This document shows, in pieces, positions 27,350-39,514 of a stretch of DNA of 64,000 nt. The notes below the pieces were generated by a model, which ran no database searches, was not told the origin of the DNA, and saw nothing but the letters and a program-made list of their open reading frames with translations. The position numbers and the translations under genes are program-made. The stretch is from Asaia sp. W19 (GTDB taxonomy: Bacteria > Pseudomonadota > Alphaproteobacteria > Acetobacterales > Acetobacteraceae): contig NZ_PNQZ01000065.1 in assembly GCF_003994335.1 (NCBI RefSeq), positions 40 through 64,039 of the forward strand. The letters run 5' to 3'. The first letter of the stretch is position 1, and every line of letters begins with the position of its first letter.

Positions 27350-27382
27350 AAAAAGCCCGGTCCTTCTGGACCGGGCTTTTTT
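27350..27382. terminator. Bidirectional terminator, bactofilin / gcrA
   Basis: A near-perfect stem (AGCCCGGTCC and GGACCGGGCT) with a TTCT loop, an A-run on the left and a T-run on the right. It serves convergent genes. Confidence 0.9.
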
Positions 27383-27433
27383 CATGAGAGCCCCTCGGAA
27401 GACGGCTCCGGCACTAATGGCGCGAGGCGCTGC

Positions 27434-28150
27434 TCAGCCCACGCTCTCCCGGCGATCGCGAAGCTTTACATAGGCCACGGCACAGTGCTCGGCACAGTAA
27501 GGCTTACCGGGAACCGGCTTCGCACCACAGAAATGAAAGCCCGGTGTACCCGGATCGCCATTGGGCCAACAGCAGGCAGGACCACGACGCGGCGAGGTAT
27601 CCGCGGTCAGAGGGCGCAGAAGCGGACGGAGCATCAGATCTGGTGCCATGGTCTTGGCCTCTGCAGGTTTGCGGGGTGAGGATGCCTTGGGCGCGGCCTG
27701 CGCCTCGTCTTCCATGACAGCCGAAGAAGCCTGAGCGGGCGCAGGCTGGGCGGCCGCAGTCCTGACCGCCGGTTCCGCACGGCTGGCGGCTGACGGCGCG
27801 GGCTGGCTAGCCGGGCGCATGGTTTCGGCAGAAGACAGCGGAGCCGCCGTCACGGGCGCAGCGTCAGAAACGGATGCCCTGGTTTCAGGGCTCTTGACCG
27901 AAACGGCCTCAACAGGCTGCGCACTCTCCGCCGGCGCGCTCGCGACAACAGGCGCAGCCTCAGCAGCAGCGTCCTTGCGGGGTTTGGCCGAAGCACGAAT
28001 AGGCGACGGACGGGGCGGCAAACCCAAACGATGCGCCTTGCCCACAACGGCATTCTTGGTAATCGAAAGCTGTCTGCCAATCTCGGCAGTCGACAGTCCT
28101 TCCTGCCACAGCGTCTGAAGACGGGAGATTATTTCGTCAGTCCATTCCAT
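27434..28150 (-). CDS. gcrA: GcrA cell-cycle regulator
   Basis: Alphaproteobacterial transcription factor that works with sigma-70 at CcrM-methylated promoters. The N-terminal helix-turn-helix region (about 1-45, MEWTDEIISRLQTLW through AVVGKAHRLGL) and the C-terminal sigma-interacting part (CCWPNGDPG, FHFCG and PYCAEHC) are present. The middle 130 residues are an Ala/Pro-rich linker, so the protein (238 aa) is longer than the compact form. It is likely monocistronic. CcrM is not in this window. Confidence 0.93.
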   Translation of the reverse strand: MEWTDEIISRLQTLWQEGLSTAEIGRQLSITKNAVVGKAHRLGLPPRPSPIRASAKPRKDAAAEAAPVVASAPAESAQPVEAVSVKSPETRASVSDAAPVTAAPLSSAETMRPASQPAPSAASRAEPAVRTAAAQPAPAQASSAVMEDEAQAAPKASSPRKPAEAKTMAPDLMLRPLLRPLTADTSPRRGPACCWPNGDPGTPGFHFCGAKPVPGKPYCAEHCAVAYVKLRDRRESVG

Positions 28151-28354
28151 CGCCCGTGCTCCTCATTCAGTCCTGTGACGTAAAACTAGGGTGTCGATAC
28201 GACTTGCTCAATCCGTAAATCGGATTTTTCTATGATGAGACTGGCGGATAAACACAGAGCTCTTGTCCAAGTCAATCTGAACTCGCGCGAATTACCAAAG
28301 AATGAGGACGATTGGGCCTCTGAAGCCCAATGCTGCGCCCTCATCTCGCCTGTT

Positions 28355-29575
28355 TCAGGGCGATACCGTCTCTTCAGAGCTCTTTTGCGCGCGAATAAGC
28401 CGGACAGAGCGCCCCGCGACTGCAAGCTGGATATCTCCACGCAGGAGAGCAAGGGCATCTTCGCCGAACACAGCCCTGCGCCACCCCTGCAGAACGGGGC
28501 TATCTGTCTCACCCAGAGCGAGACTGTCGAGATCCTCGCTATTCGCCACCAGCTTGGGGGCGACGCGATTGGCCTCACAGCTGGCGGCGAGAACGACCTT
28601 GAGAAGGGCCACGAGCGCGGATGAAGGCTTGGCGCCCTCCGGCTTGCGCGGAGGACGCGGCAAATCCTTCTCGGGCAGATCGAGCCCGAGTTTGATGGCA
28701 GCGAGCAGACCCGGTGCTGCCTTCCCCTCGGCAAAGCCGCGCGACACGCCCCGCACGCGTGACAGGGAGTCTGCATCCTGAGGGCGCACGGCAGCGATCT
28801 CGAGAAGGCTCTCGTCACGAATGAGACGCTGACGGGGAATGTTGAGCGCCTGAGCCTCCATTTCGCGCCAGGCGGCGACCTCGCGCAGGACGCCCAGCAT
28901 GCGGCGGTTATTGGTGCGCGCCTTGAGGCGCTCCCACTGGCGGCGCGGGTCGGGGCGGAAGGTTGCCGGGTCGTTCAGCACGGCCAGTTCGGCATCGGCC
29001 CAATGCAGGCGGTTCTGCTTTTCGAGTTCGCGATGAAGCGTCAGATAGACATCGCGCAGATGGGTGACGTCTGCCGCCGCATAGGCGATCTGCGCCTTGG
29101 AGAGCGGGCGGGCGGACCAATCACTGAAACGATGGGTCTTGTCGATGCTCGCCCCGGTAATGGCGCTCACCAGCGTGTCGTAGCCGACCTGATCGCCATA
29201 GCCACCGACCATGGCGGCCACCTGAGTATCGAAAATCGAGCAGGGCAACGCATCGAACAGATGCAGGAAGATTTCCAGATCCTGACGGGCCGCGTGAAAG
29301 ACCTTCACGCAGCTTTCGGTCGCCAGGAGATCGGCCAGCGGAGCAAGGTCCAAGCCAGGGGCGAGCGTATCGATCACGGCAACATCGGACACACCGCCAA
29401 GCTGCACCACACAGAGTTCCGGCCAGTATGTATGCTCGCGCACAAACTCCGTATCGATCGTAACGAACGGCTCCTGCTTGAGTCGGGCGCAGAGTTGCGC
29501 CAAATCGTCTGTAGAAGACACGATGACTGGGGCTGGGAAACCGGCTTGAGACACTTGCATCTCCCATCCATACAT
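28355..29575 (-). CDS. rnd: Ribonuclease D
   Basis: 3'-5' exoribonuclease acting in tRNA 3' maturation. The DEDD exonuclease motifs are visible: [11 protein letters not shown] with the first acidic pair, [11 protein letters not shown], and the third motif region [10 protein letters not shown]. An HRDC domain follows (about residues 210-290). The length is 406 aa from the ATG at 29575, which has a GAGGG site nine bases upstream; ATG 29560 is an alternative. Only 14-29 bp separate it from divergent queF, so their promoters must overlap neighbouring coding sequence. Confidence 0.94.
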   Translation of the reverse strand: MYGWEMQVSQAGFPAPVIVSSTDDLAQLCARLKQEPFVTIDTEFVREHTYWPELCVVQLGGVSDVAVIDTLAPGLDLAPLADLLATESCVKVFHAARQDLEIFLHLFDALPCSIFDTQVAAMVGGYGDQVGYDTLVSAITGASIDKTHRFSDWSARPLSKAQIAYAAADVTHLRDVYLTLHRELEKQNRLHWADAELAVLNDPATFRPDPRRQWERLKARTNNRRMLGVLREVAAWREMEAQALNIPRQRLIRDESLLEIAAVRPQDADSLSRVRGVSRGFAEGKAAPGLLAAIKLGLDLPEKDLPRPPRKPEGAKPSSALVALLKVVLAASCEANRVAPKLVANSEDLDSLALGETDSPVLQGWRRAVFGEDALALLRGDIQLAVAGRSVRLIRAQKSSEETVSP

Positions 29576-29589
29576 CAGGGCAGACCCTC

Positions 29590-30060
29590 ATGACCACATT
29601 AGAGAATGATCTCGCAGCACTCAGCCAGCTGGGTCGACAGACCGTGCAGCCGGACAGCCCCGAAACCGCCACGCTCGAGCGCGTGCCGAGCCCCCATAAG
29701 GGACGCGACTACGTGGTACGCTTCACCGCACCCGAATTTACCTCGCTCTGCCCGGTCACGGGCCAGCCCGATTTCGCCCATATCGTCATCGACTATATTC
29801 CGGGTGACTGGATTGTCGAAAGCAAGTCGCTGAAGCTGTATCTGACCAGCTTTCGCAACCATGGCGCGTTCCATGAAGATTGCTCGGTCAGCATCGCCAC
29901 GAAGCTGGTCGAGGTTCTAAACCCGAAATGGCTGCGCATCGGCGCCTATTGGTATCCGCGCGGCGGTATTCCGATCGACGTATTCTGGCAGACCGGCCTG
30001 CCACCCGAAGGGGTATGGGTTCCCGCCCAGGACGTGCCAGGCTATCGCGGCAGGGGCTGA
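29590..30060 (+). CDS. queF: QueF, 7-cyano-7-deazaguanine reductase
   Basis: NADPH-dependent nitrile reductase that converts preQ0 to preQ1 in queuosine biosynthesis. The short (type I) form of 156 aa. The catalytic cysteine is C54 in [11 protein letters not shown] with D61 following, and the family motif [16 protein letters not shown] is seen at about 77-92. The only queuosine gene in view. No partner overlaps it downstream. Confidence 0.96.
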   Translation: MTTLENDLAALSQLGRQTVQPDSPETATLERVPSPHKGRDYVVRFTAPEFTSLCPVTGQPDFAHIVIDYIPGDWIVESKSLKLYLTSFRNHGAFHEDCSVSIATKLVEVLNPKWLRIGAYWYPRGGIPIDVFWQTGLPPEGVWVPAQDVPGYRGRG

Positions 30061-30198
30061 TTGACGTTTCCGGGTCGGCCCCGAAGACGGCTCCTGCACA
30101 TCTGGTCCTGAAATGGGGCCCGTTCTGGAAATTCCTTTTAATGGTCTTCAAAGCGCTTTCCCTGACAGACTGGCCCCTCCTGATACAGGAGACGCCTC

Positions 30199-31257
30199 AT
30201 GCAATCGATTGCGCGCGCTTTCATCGTCGCGACCCTGTCGGGTCTGTACGCTCCCTGGACACCAGCCCGGGCGTCTCCTCCGCCGGCCTCTTTTCTCTTC
30301 CTGATCCAGCAGCGTTGCGATGTGCCCACGGCCCTTCCGGGAGATCCCGCCTGCCGCACCATGCGCCCTGTAGAGCCGGGAGAGGACCCGCTTTATCGCC
30401 TGAGCAACGGCGCAGAGGGAGAGGGGCGGATCGATATGGTGAATCTCCCGATCGAGCGTCATGGAAAATGGCGCGTCGTGAGCCCGGACGCCCATGTGAA
30501 CGTGACTGATGCGACCACAGGGATCAAAGGCGGCGTGTCCGTCGAGGGCGTTGGGGCGCGCTTTCTCTCAGTGCTGGGCAGTTGGAGCCCCGTCGCAGTC
30601 TCGCATTTCACCAATGCGGCCTGCGACGCCATGCCCGACAACTCTGACCGGTTCCTCGATTCCTGGGTGCTCGGTCCGGCTCAGGACGGCACAGCCATGG
30701 CAGGACATGGCGAAACACGTAGCGGCAACCTGACCCGGCATGAGGGGGAAACGGATGGACCCGGCTGTCCTGCCCGTTTGCGCAAGGCGGCCTATAGCTG
30801 GATCAGGCAGGACTACACGTACCGCTCGGGGCGGCGCTTTCCGAGTCTGGTTTCCGTGCATTACAGTGCCGCCAGCCCGCAAGGTGGACCGGGCGAAGCG
30901 GAGCAGAGGGAACGGCTCTATCTCGCCTGGGGGCTCGGCCTGGCACGTTGGGAGAAATGGTCGCGAGAGGATTGGCGCAACCCGAAGACAGGCGAAACGG
31001 CGCTGGATCAGGCGCGGCGCGTATTCGTGTCGGGCCGATGCAATACACCGATAGGCGACCGCGATCAGGGTGACGGCGTGACTTATGGTGCCGTCTCGTC
31101 AGACGGCACCTATGCCGAGGCGATCAGGACGGCACCGGATTCTCCGACCCATCGCTGGGTCCTGACGCAATGTCAGGACTATACCAGCCTACGCGCCGGC
31201 CCGACGCGCGATTTGCAGCAGATGAGCGCCGGAGCCAGTTCGGAGTTCTGGCGATAG
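30199..31257 (+). CDS. Exported protein of unknown function
   Basis: A 352-aa protein with an N-terminal signal peptide ending around ARA|SP (residue 25). I recognise no domain. The mature part has several cysteines, a Ser/Gly-rich middle and a final third with GLGLARWEKW and CQDYTSL segments. It probably has a stable periplasmic fold, but its activity is unknown. It lies between queF and the ATP synthase operon and shares a terminator with atpC. Coding is supported by the signal peptide, codon bias like its neighbours and the terminator. No close relative comes to mind. Confidence 0.65.
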   Translation: MQSIARAFIVATLSGLYAPWTPARASPPPASFLFLIQQRCDVPTALPGDPACRTMRPVEPGEDPLYRLSNGAEGEGRIDMVNLPIERHGKWRVVSPDAHVNVTDATTGIKGGVSVEGVGARFLSVLGSWSPVAVSHFTNAACDAMPDNSDRFLDSWVLGPAQDGTAMAGHGETRSGNLTRHEGETDGPGCPARLRKAAYSWIRQDYTYRSGRRFPSLVSVHYSAASPQGGPGEAEQRERLYLAWGLGLARWEKWSREDWRNPKTGETALDQARRVFVSGRCNTPIGDRDQGDGVTYGAVSSDGTYAEAIRTAPDSPTHRWVLTQCQDYTSLRAGPTRDLQQMSAGASSEFWR

Positions 31258-31308
31258 GGGTATGGGGTGCCGACACCCCCTGTCACGATTTTGCCGGGAG
31301 AGCTGGAC

Positions 31309-31349
31309 AAAAAAAGACCGGTGTCCTTTCGGACGACCGGTCTTTTTTC
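31309..31349. terminator. Bidirectional terminator, exported protein / atpC
   Basis: Stem of AGACCGGT...ACCGGTCT with an inner GTCC/GGAC pair, a TTTC loop and one bulged base. An A-run flanks the left and a T-run the right. A second small hairpin (GGGGTG/CACCCC) is at 31264-31279. Confidence 0.88.
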
Positions 31350-31370
31350 TGATTCCGTATCGCGACCCGA

Positions 31371-31790
31371 TCAGTGGATCGGATGCGCGGCCTCTGCGGC
31401 TTCGATTGCAGCGCGCGTTGCCTGGATCTTGCGAGAGATGCGTTCCTGATCGATGATGTCGTCAGCGGCGACATTGGTCAGCTGCATTTCCAGCATTTCC
31501 AGACGGGTTTCCGCTTCGCTGAGCACGATATCCTCGACCGGCAGGGCCTCATCCGCGAGGATGGTGCAGCGATCGGCCGTGATATCGGCGAAACCACCGG
31601 AGACGAAGAAGCGCTCGGTTACGACGCCTCCCTCATAGAGGGAAACGACGCCACCGCGCAGCAGGAGCATGATCGGCGCATGATCCGGCATGGCCGCGAT
31701 ATCGCCTTCCTCGCCCGGAATGACTGCCATCTCGACTTCCTTGCGGAAGAGCAGCTTCTCCGGGCTGATGATTTCGACCTGAACCGGCAT
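31371..31790 (-). CDS. atpC: ATP synthase epsilon subunit
   Basis: F1 central-stalk subunit that regulates ATP hydrolysis. The N-terminal beta-sandwich starts VQVEIISPEKLLF and the GEEGDIAAMPDHAP segment is a family hallmark; the C-terminal helical part follows. At 139 aa it has normal length. It is the last gene of atpHAGDC and lies just before the terminator. Confidence 0.96.
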   Translation of the reverse strand: MPVQVEIISPEKLLFRKEVEMAVIPGEEGDIAAMPDHAPIMLLLRGGVVSLYEGGVVTERFFVSGGFADITADRCTILADEALPVEDIVLSEAETRLEMLEMQLTNVAADDIIDQERISRKIQATRAAIEAAEAAHPIH

Positions 31791-31794
31791 GGGC

Positions 31795-34151
<2,357 letters not shown>

Positions 34152-34160
34152 GATTCGTCC

Positions 34161-35699
34161 TTAGGCTGCGAAACGCTTGTTGAACGCAGTGAGCAGCTCG
34201 GTCAGCTTGGCTTCGACTTCCGGCTTGATCTGGCGATCATTGCGGATGGCATCGAGAATGTCCTTGCCGGGGCCGCGCATCTCGGCCAACAGCGTGGCTT
34301 CATAACGCACCACCTGATCGACCTTGACGACGTCCACGAAACCGCGCGTACCGGCAAACAGAACCACAACCTGCTCTTCAACCGGCAGCGGCGAAGTCTG
34401 GGGCTGCTTCAGCAGTTCCGTCAGACGGGCGCCACGCTCAAGCTGCTTGCGGGTGGCGGGGTCCAGATCGGAAGCGAACTGCGAGAAGGCTGCCATTTCG
34501 CGATACTGGGCGAGGTCCAGCTTGATCTTGCCGGCAACCTGCTTCATCGCCTTGATCTGGGCGGCGGAGCCAACGCGCGACACCGAACCGCCCACGTTCA
34601 CAGCCGGACGGATGCCCTTATAGAACAGGTCGGTCTCAAGGAAGATCTGACCGTCGGTGATCGAGATGACATTGGTCGGGATATAAGCCGCAACGTCACC
34701 CGCCTGGGTCTCGATGACCGGCAGGGCCGTCAGCGAGCCGCCGCCGAATTCATCGGACATCTTGGCAGCGCGCTCGAGCAGACGCGAGTGCAGATAGAAC
34801 ACGTCGCCCGGGAAAGCCTCACGGCCCGGCGGACGGCGCAGCAGCAGCGACATCTGGCGATAGGCCACGGCCTGCTTGGACAGATCGTCGTAGCAGATCA
34901 AGGCATGCATGCCGTTATCGCGGAAGAACTCACCCATCGAACAGGCCGAGTACGGTGCGAGGTACTGCATGGGAGCCGGATCGGACGCGGTGGCGGCGAC
35001 GACGATGGAATACTCCATCGAGCCTTCTTCTGTCAGCGTGCGAACGAGATTTGCAACGGTCGAGCGCTTCTGGCCGATGGCAACATAGATGCAGTACAGC
35101 TTCTGCTTCTCGTCACCCGTGGCGTTGACGGGCTTCTGCGCGACGATGGTGTCGATCAGAATGGCCGTCTTGCCGGTCTGGCGGTCACCGATCACGAGCT
35201 CGCGCTGACCACGACCAATCGGCACCAGGGCATCGATGGCCTTGATACCGGTCTGCATCGGCTCGCACACGGACTGGCGCGGCATGATGCCCGGAGCCTT
35301 CACTTCGGCGCGCTTCATGACAACGTCGGTCAGCGGGCCCTTGCCGTCGATCGGGTTGCCGAGCGCGTCAACAACGCGGCCCAGAAGCCCCTTGCCGACC
35401 GGCACTTCGACCACGGCACCGGTGCGGGTGACGGTATCACCTTCACGGATACCCTCGCCATCGCCGAACACGACAACGCCAACGCTGTCCTCTTCGAGGT
35501 TCAGCACCATGCCGCGATCGCCGGTGGCCTGGAAATCGACCATTTCGCCGGACATGGCATTGGACAGGCCATAGACGCGCGCAATGCCGTCACCGATGGA
35601 CAGGACGGTGCCCGTCTCGGAGACCTGCGCTTCGTCATTGAAGGACGCGATCTGCTGCTTGAGGATGTCCGAAATCTCTGCGGGACGGATATCCATCAC
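34161..35699 (-). CDS. atpA: ATP synthase alpha subunit
   Basis: Regulatory nucleotide-binding F1 subunit. P-loop GDRQTGKT, and [17 protein letters not shown] and similar segments are clear. The length of 512 aa is typical. Its start overlaps the atpH stop by 4 bp. Confidence 0.99.
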   Translation of the reverse strand: MMDIRPAEISDILKQQIASFNDEAQVSETGTVLSIGDGIARVYGLSNAMSGEMVDFQATGDRGMVLNLEEDSVGVVVFGDGEGIREGDTVTRTGAVVEVPVGKGLLGRVVDALGNPIDGKGPLTDVVMKRAEVKAPGIMPRQSVCEPMQTGIKAIDALVPIGRGQRELVIGDRQTGKTAILIDTIVAQKPVNATGDEKQKLYCIYVAIGQKRSTVANLVRTLTEEGSMEYSIVVAATASDPAPMQYLAPYSACSMGEFFRDNGMHALICYDDLSKQAVAYRQMSLLLRRPPGREAFPGDVFYLHSRLLERAAKMSDEFGGGSLTALPVIETQAGDVAAYIPTNVISITDGQIFLETDLFYKGIRPAVNVGGSVSRVGSAAQIKAMKQVAGKIKLDLAQYREMAAFSQFASDLDPATRKQLERGARLTELLKQPQTSPLPVEEQVVVLFAGTRGFVDVVKVDQVVRYEATLLAEMRGPGKDILDAIRNDRQIKPEVEAKLTELLTAFNKRFAA

Positions 35700-36283
35700 G
35701 CGGCTCCCTTCATGGCATTCTGGATGCGGGTCAGACGCCCGCGAATGGAGGTGTCAAATAGCTTGGCGCCAATCTGCACGACAAGACCACCGATCAACTC
35801 GGGCTCGACGCGCTCGATCATGGAAACGCGGGCATAGCCCGCTTCTGCCAGGCGAGTCTGCAAGGCGCTGCGCTGGCCTGCCGTAAGCGGCTGTGCGCTG
35901 CGCACTTCGGCAATCGTCTCGCCACGACGCTTCGCGTCCAGGGCAAGAACGGCACCGAGAATTTCATCGACGCGGGCGACGCGACGGTTAAGGGCGATCA
36001 CGGCCACGAAACGCTTGAGCGTCTCGCTGAAGCCCTGCGCGTTCAGCACAGCTTCGAGACCCTGACCGGCCTGGCGGGAATCGAGACTCTGGTCGGCCAG
36101 GAATTCGCGCAGCGAGGCGCTCTCCGCGATCAGCTTGCGCAGGGCGCGCACCTGATCCAGCACTTCAGGGAGCACCGATTTTTCATCAGCATAGTCATAG
36201 AGCGCAAGGGCGTAGCGTTGCGCCATGCCCCCCGACACGTCCCTGCTGACCTGCGGTGCCTCGGCTGTTTCGACCACTGTCAC
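35696..36283 (-). CDS. atpH: ATP synthase delta subunit
   Basis: Peripheral-stalk F1 subunit (OSCP-like). [15 protein letters not shown] near the N terminus and [14 protein letters not shown] at the C terminus are diagnostic. The start is uncertain. I use the GTG at 36283 (195 aa) because a GGGGTGGGA site lies upstream; a longer ATG frame starting at 36385 adds 34 residues with no family resemblance. First gene of the F1 operon. The F0 genes are elsewhere, as is usual in this group. Confidence 0.9.
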   Translation of the reverse strand: MTVVETAEAPQVSRDVSGGMAQRYALALYDYADEKSVLPEVLDQVRALRKLIAESASLREFLADQSLDSRQAGQGLEAVLNAQGFSETLKRFVAVIALNRRVARVDEILGAVLALDAKRRGETIAEVRSAQPLTAGQRSALQTRLAEAGYARVSMIERVEPELIGGLVVQIGAKLFDTSIRGRLTRIQNAMKGAA

Positions 36284-36666
36284 GTCTGGCGTTCCCACCC
36301 CAATTACACAAACATCCTGATGACCATCGCGACCATAGTGCCGGGCAATGCGCCCTGGGCATCGTGCATGGAACCGATCGATCATGACTCAGGTAACGAG
36401 ACTGTTCGTCCCGATTCCGCAATAACGGATCAGGCCTCGCGGGGCGTCTAGCACGCAGGCCGCGCCAAGTGCAACTGACACTCTGCGGCGCAAAGCCCGG
36501 AAAAGCACGCCGTTCTACCAGGCCGTCCTCCTCCGAAGCGTGAAGACTACCTCACCCTCCCCCAGACACCTTCGGGGGCGAACCGTTCCGGATTTGCACT
36601 TTTGCGTGTGAACTTGCGAAAAGAGCGCCCTCGGTAACCAACAGACTCGGAAAGCCCGCCTCTTTC
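36284..36666. other. Divergent region, atpH / cupin-like gene
   Basis: This 383-bp region should hold the promoter of the F1 operon. I saw no ORF or RNA gene. Confidence 0.4.
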
Positions 36667-37311
36667 ATGCCCCCCGTTCGCCCCGCGCCCACTCTCGCAC
36701 GCGTCCGTTCTTCGGCCTGTACGCTGTCTCTGCAGGTATTTGTCGCCCTTGTATTCACCCTCTGCGGCTTGACCTGCCCTCCGCTGGCCAAAACAGCGAC
36801 TGGCGCACCCGCACCCGCACCCGCGACCGGTGAGAACGCAGCAAAGGAGGCAGCCCCCCGCATGCCGGAACAACCCGCGGGCGTGCCTTACTGGGACAAC
36901 TGGACAGATGGGCAGGGCGTCAGTCATCTGACCAAATGCAAGCTCAGGAATTTCACCCTGATGCACATGGCAGCCCATGCCGATCCGCAATGGGTCAATC
37001 ACGCCCAGCAGGGTCAGGCCCGCATGGTCACGAGTGTCCAGCCAGCCGCGTGGAAGGGCGGATGGCACGCCCCCGAAAGCGTACAATGGATCATCCCAAT
37101 ACAGGGCGTCTGGTTCGTCCAGAGCATGGATGGTACGCGCGTTGAGCTCAATCCAGGCGACGCCCTGTTGAGCGAGGATGTTGGTGGCAAGCCCGATCCT
37201 GAAGGCCATGTCGGTCATTTGTCAGGAAATGTGGGGGACGCGCCCGTCGCGCTCATGATCACCCAGTTCGCCGCAGCCCAGCCCAGCCATGCGCCGTGTC
37301 AGACCCGCTAG
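36667..37311 (+). CDS. Exported cupin-like protein
   Basis: A 214-aa protein with an N-terminal hydrophobic signal segment (to about residue 43) and a cupin-type beta-barrel in the second half. GGWHAPESVQWIIPIQGVWFVQSMDG and LNPGDALLSEDV resemble the two cupin motifs, though only one histidine (in GGWHAP) is present in the first. Export suggests a periplasmic enzyme or binding protein. Function unknown. It diverges from the ATP synthase operon and precedes tRNA-Gly. Confidence 0.65.
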   Translation: MPPVRPAPTLARVRSSACTLSLQVFVALVFTLCGLTCPPLAKTATGAPAPAPATGENAAKEAAPRMPEQPAGVPYWDNWTDGQGVSHLTKCKLRNFTLMHMAAHADPQWVNHAQQGQARMVTSVQPAAWKGGWHAPESVQWIIPIQGVWFVQSMDGTRVELNPGDALLSEDVGGKPDPEGHVGHLSGNVGDAPVALMITQFAAAQPSHAPCQTR

Positions 37312-37485
37312 GCCCGGTATCTACCCCGAAGAACCAGGGAAAGCTCAGGCGCCTTGTTTCAGGGAAGCCCCGCCCTGATATCGTGCCGTTCAGAGAGATC
37401 GGCACCCGCTGATGATGCAGACACCGCTCTTCTCGCGGCCAGCCAGTGCAGTGCGCGGAAAGCAGATTTTCTGGGAAAACTCGGC

Positions 37486-37559
37486 TGGAGCGGGCGAAGG
37501 GAATCGAACCCTCCTCAGAAGCTTGGAAGGCTACTGCATTACCACTATGCTACGCCCGC
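37486..37559 (-). tRNA. tRNA-Gly(TCC)
   Basis: Cloverleaf with a GCGGGCG/CGCCCGC acceptor, anticodon TCC in a CTTCCAA loop and a T-loop GGTTCGATTCC. CCA is encoded. Confidence 0.96.
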
Positions 37560-37743
37560 GCTTCAGCTGATGGCTCTCCCTAACGCTGATCCCTGCAGGA
37601 CGCAAGAGACAGTTTTACCCGAAAAACTGCAAATGATCTCTTGACTTAACCGCCAGCGCGCCGCATTACGCCGCAAGTGGTCTCGTCATGACCCAACCGA
37701 ACAGGATGTCTCATCCGAGACGGTTGACCAGGCGGACGACGAT

Positions 37744-37820
37744 AGGGGTGTAGCTCAATTGGCTAGAGCGCCGGTCTCCAAAACCGGAGGTTGAGAGTTC
37801 GAGACCCTCCGCCCCTGCCA
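37744..37820 (+). tRNA. tRNA-Trp(CCA)
   Basis: Acceptor AGGGGTG pairs with CGCCCCT, the anticodon CCA lies in CTCCAAA, and encoded CCA ends the gene. It precedes secE-nusG, the usual bacterial order. Confidence 0.97.
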
Positions 37821-37900
37821 CCACGCCGCAGCCGCTGGCTGATCATGTCAGCGAGCGGAGTCGGGCGCGGTATTCCGCCACGCGCGGCTTTCAGATAAAC

Positions 37901-38203
37901 ATGAGGATGACGGTGTCGGTCACTACCCCCAAGCACGGGTCGCAGCAGTCTTCGCCCTCCAAGGGAGGCGCATCGAAAGACGCCCCGAAACCCTCTTCCA
38001 AACCAGCCGCCCGCTTCAATCTGGTTCAGTACCTGAAGGATGTGCGCACGGAGGCGACCAGGGTGACCTGGCCGACACGCCGTAACACGCTGGTCACCAC
38101 GGGTGCCGTACTTGCGATGGCCGCCCTTACTTCCGTATTCTTTTTCGTTGTCGACCAGGTCATCGGGCTTGGCGTGCGCGAACTCTTTGGCGTTGGAGGC
38201 TAA
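37901..38203 (+). CDS. secE: SecE preprotein translocase subunit
   Basis: Small essential subunit of SecYEG. The conserved segment YLKDVRTEATRVTWPTRRN precedes a single membrane helix (about 65-90). The N-terminal 35 residues are a Ser/Pro-rich cytoplasmic extension common in alphaproteobacteria. The start is uncertain: ATG 37901 (100 aa) or GTG 37913, which has a GAGGA site five bases upstream. It lies 11 bp before nusG. Confidence 0.93.
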   Translation: MRMTVSVTTPKHGSQQSSPSKGGASKDAPKPSSKPAARFNLVQYLKDVRTEATRVTWPTRRNTLVTTGAVLAMAALTSVFFFVVDQVIGLGVRELFGVGG

Positions 38204-38214
38204 GACGAACAACC

Positions 38215-38745
38215 ATGGCTAAGCGTTGGTACGTCGTGCATGTCTATTCCGGGTTCGAGAAGAAGATCGCGACCCACATCAAGGAACAGGCTGCCCAGAA
38301 GGGTCTGAGCGACCAGTTCGAAGAAGTTCTGGTTCCCTCCGAGGACGTCACCGAAGTTCGCCGTGGTCGCAAGGTCAATGCCGAGCGCAAGTTCTTCCCC
38401 GGCTATGTCCTGGTGAAAATGGAACTGACCGATGACGCATGGCACCTGGTCAAGGACACGCCCAAGGTCACCGGCTTTCTGGGGACACGCAACCGTCCCT
38501 CTCCCATCACCGAAGCTGAAGCCGAGCGTATGCTCAAGCAGGCCGAAGAAGGTGTCGAGCGTCCGCGTTCGGCCCTCACCTTCGAGATCGGCGAACAGAT
38601 TCGCGTGGCCGATGGCCCCTTCACCTCGTTCAATGGTGTTATCGAGGAAGTGGACGAGGAGCGTTCGCGCCTCAAGGTGAGCGTGTCGATCTTCGGTCGC
38701 TCTACCCCCGTGGAACTGGATTACACACAGGTCGAGAAGCTCTGA
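38215..38745 (+). CDS. nusG: NusG transcription antitermination factor
   Basis: Universal RNA polymerase processivity and Rho-coupling factor. The NGN domain starts KRWYVVHVYSGFE and includes FFPGYVLVKMEL; the KOW domain has IRVADGPFTSFNGVIEEVD. The length of 176 aa is normal. It is co-transcribed with secE. In many bacteria rplK follows, but here a hairpin and the opposite-strand pqiC come next. Confidence 0.98.
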   Translation: MAKRWYVVHVYSGFEKKIATHIKEQAAQKGLSDQFEEVLVPSEDVTEVRRGRKVNAERKFFPGYVLVKMELTDDAWHLVKDTPKVTGFLGTRNRPSPITEAEAERMLKQAEEGVERPRSALTFEIGEQIRVADGPFTSFNGVIEEVDEERSRLKVSVSIFGRSTPVELDYTQVEKL

Positions 38746-38763
38746 TCGCTTCGCCATAAACGA

Positions 38764-38799
38764 CAAAAAAACCCACCCCCGAAAGGAGGCGGGTTTTTT
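38764..38799. terminator. Terminator after nusG
   Basis: A CCCACCCCC/GGAGGCGGG stem with a GAAA loop, flanked by an A-run and a T-run. Two mismatches weaken the stem. It serves nusG and possibly pqiC. Confidence 0.7.
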
Positions 38800-38865
38800 C
38801 ATGCCTGGAGATCAGGGCTCGAAGAGGCAAACCCCTCGGCCGGAGGGGGATATCCCTCCGAAACT

Positions 38866-39513
38866 TCAGGGCGTGATCGGCAGGACCGGCAAAGAGCGGA
38901 TCTTTTGCGCGGCCATGTCAGCCAGTTGTCCGGTCAAGATGCTCAGCCCCGCGACCAGCGTGCTCGCGCGCTTGTTGTCCAGCCGGGTTTCGAATTGCAC
39001 CGGAGTCGTCAGGTTCGGGCCGATTCCCGGCTTGTCACCATGTACCGAGAGGGACCCGATCAGTGAGGCGTTCCCCTGCTGATCCGCATTGAAGGCGGTG
39101 ATGGTCACCTCGACGAAGGCCTGAGGCTTGGTCGAGACCGCGTCGTTCTGGGCAAACACGGTGCTGCCCGGCAAGCGCTGGGCAAGATCCCGTGTCAGCA
39201 CACGGCCAATCATATCGCCGATCGGTTCGCTCCAGGCATTCCCCTTTGCCATATTGAGCTTGTAGTCCTTGTCCTGCCGGACGATCTCGTCACGATCGAG
39301 GCTGGCGGTCACGACAGGTGTGCGTATCTCAACCGTGACCGGGCCGCCTGGTTGAGCCATACCGGAAACGGGCGCGATAGAATAGAGATCCGGGTCGCTG
39401 CCACAGGCGGTGAGACCGGTGGCCATGAGCAAGGACAGGCCCAACAAGGCGGCAGGGCGACGCGACCGGATCTTCGAGCCCTGGCGCGGGCGGGAGGGAG
39501 AGAGCTTGTTCAC
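38866..39513 (-). CDS. pqiC: PqiC-like lipoprotein
   Basis: Outer-membrane lipoprotein of the PqiC/YmbA (DUF330, ABC transport auxiliary) family. The lipobox LTAC puts the acylated Cys at residue 37 and the domain starts DLYSIAPVSG. It bridges PqiB to the outer membrane in other bacteria. Its start lies next to the pqiB stop, so it belongs to the pqiA-pqiB-pqiC unit. At 215 aa the length is usual. Confidence 0.86.
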   Translation of the reverse strand: MNKLSPSRPRQGSKIRSRRPAALLGLSLLMATGLTACGSDPDLYSIAPVSGMAQPGGPVTVEIRTPVVTASLDRDEIVRQDKDYKLNMAKGNAWSEPIGDMIGRVLTRDLAQRLPGSTVFAQNDAVSTKPQAFVEVTITAFNADQQGNASLIGSLSVHGDKPGIGPNLTTPVQFETRLDNKRASTLVAGLSILTGQLADMAAQKIRSLPVLPITP

Positions 39514-39514
39514 G

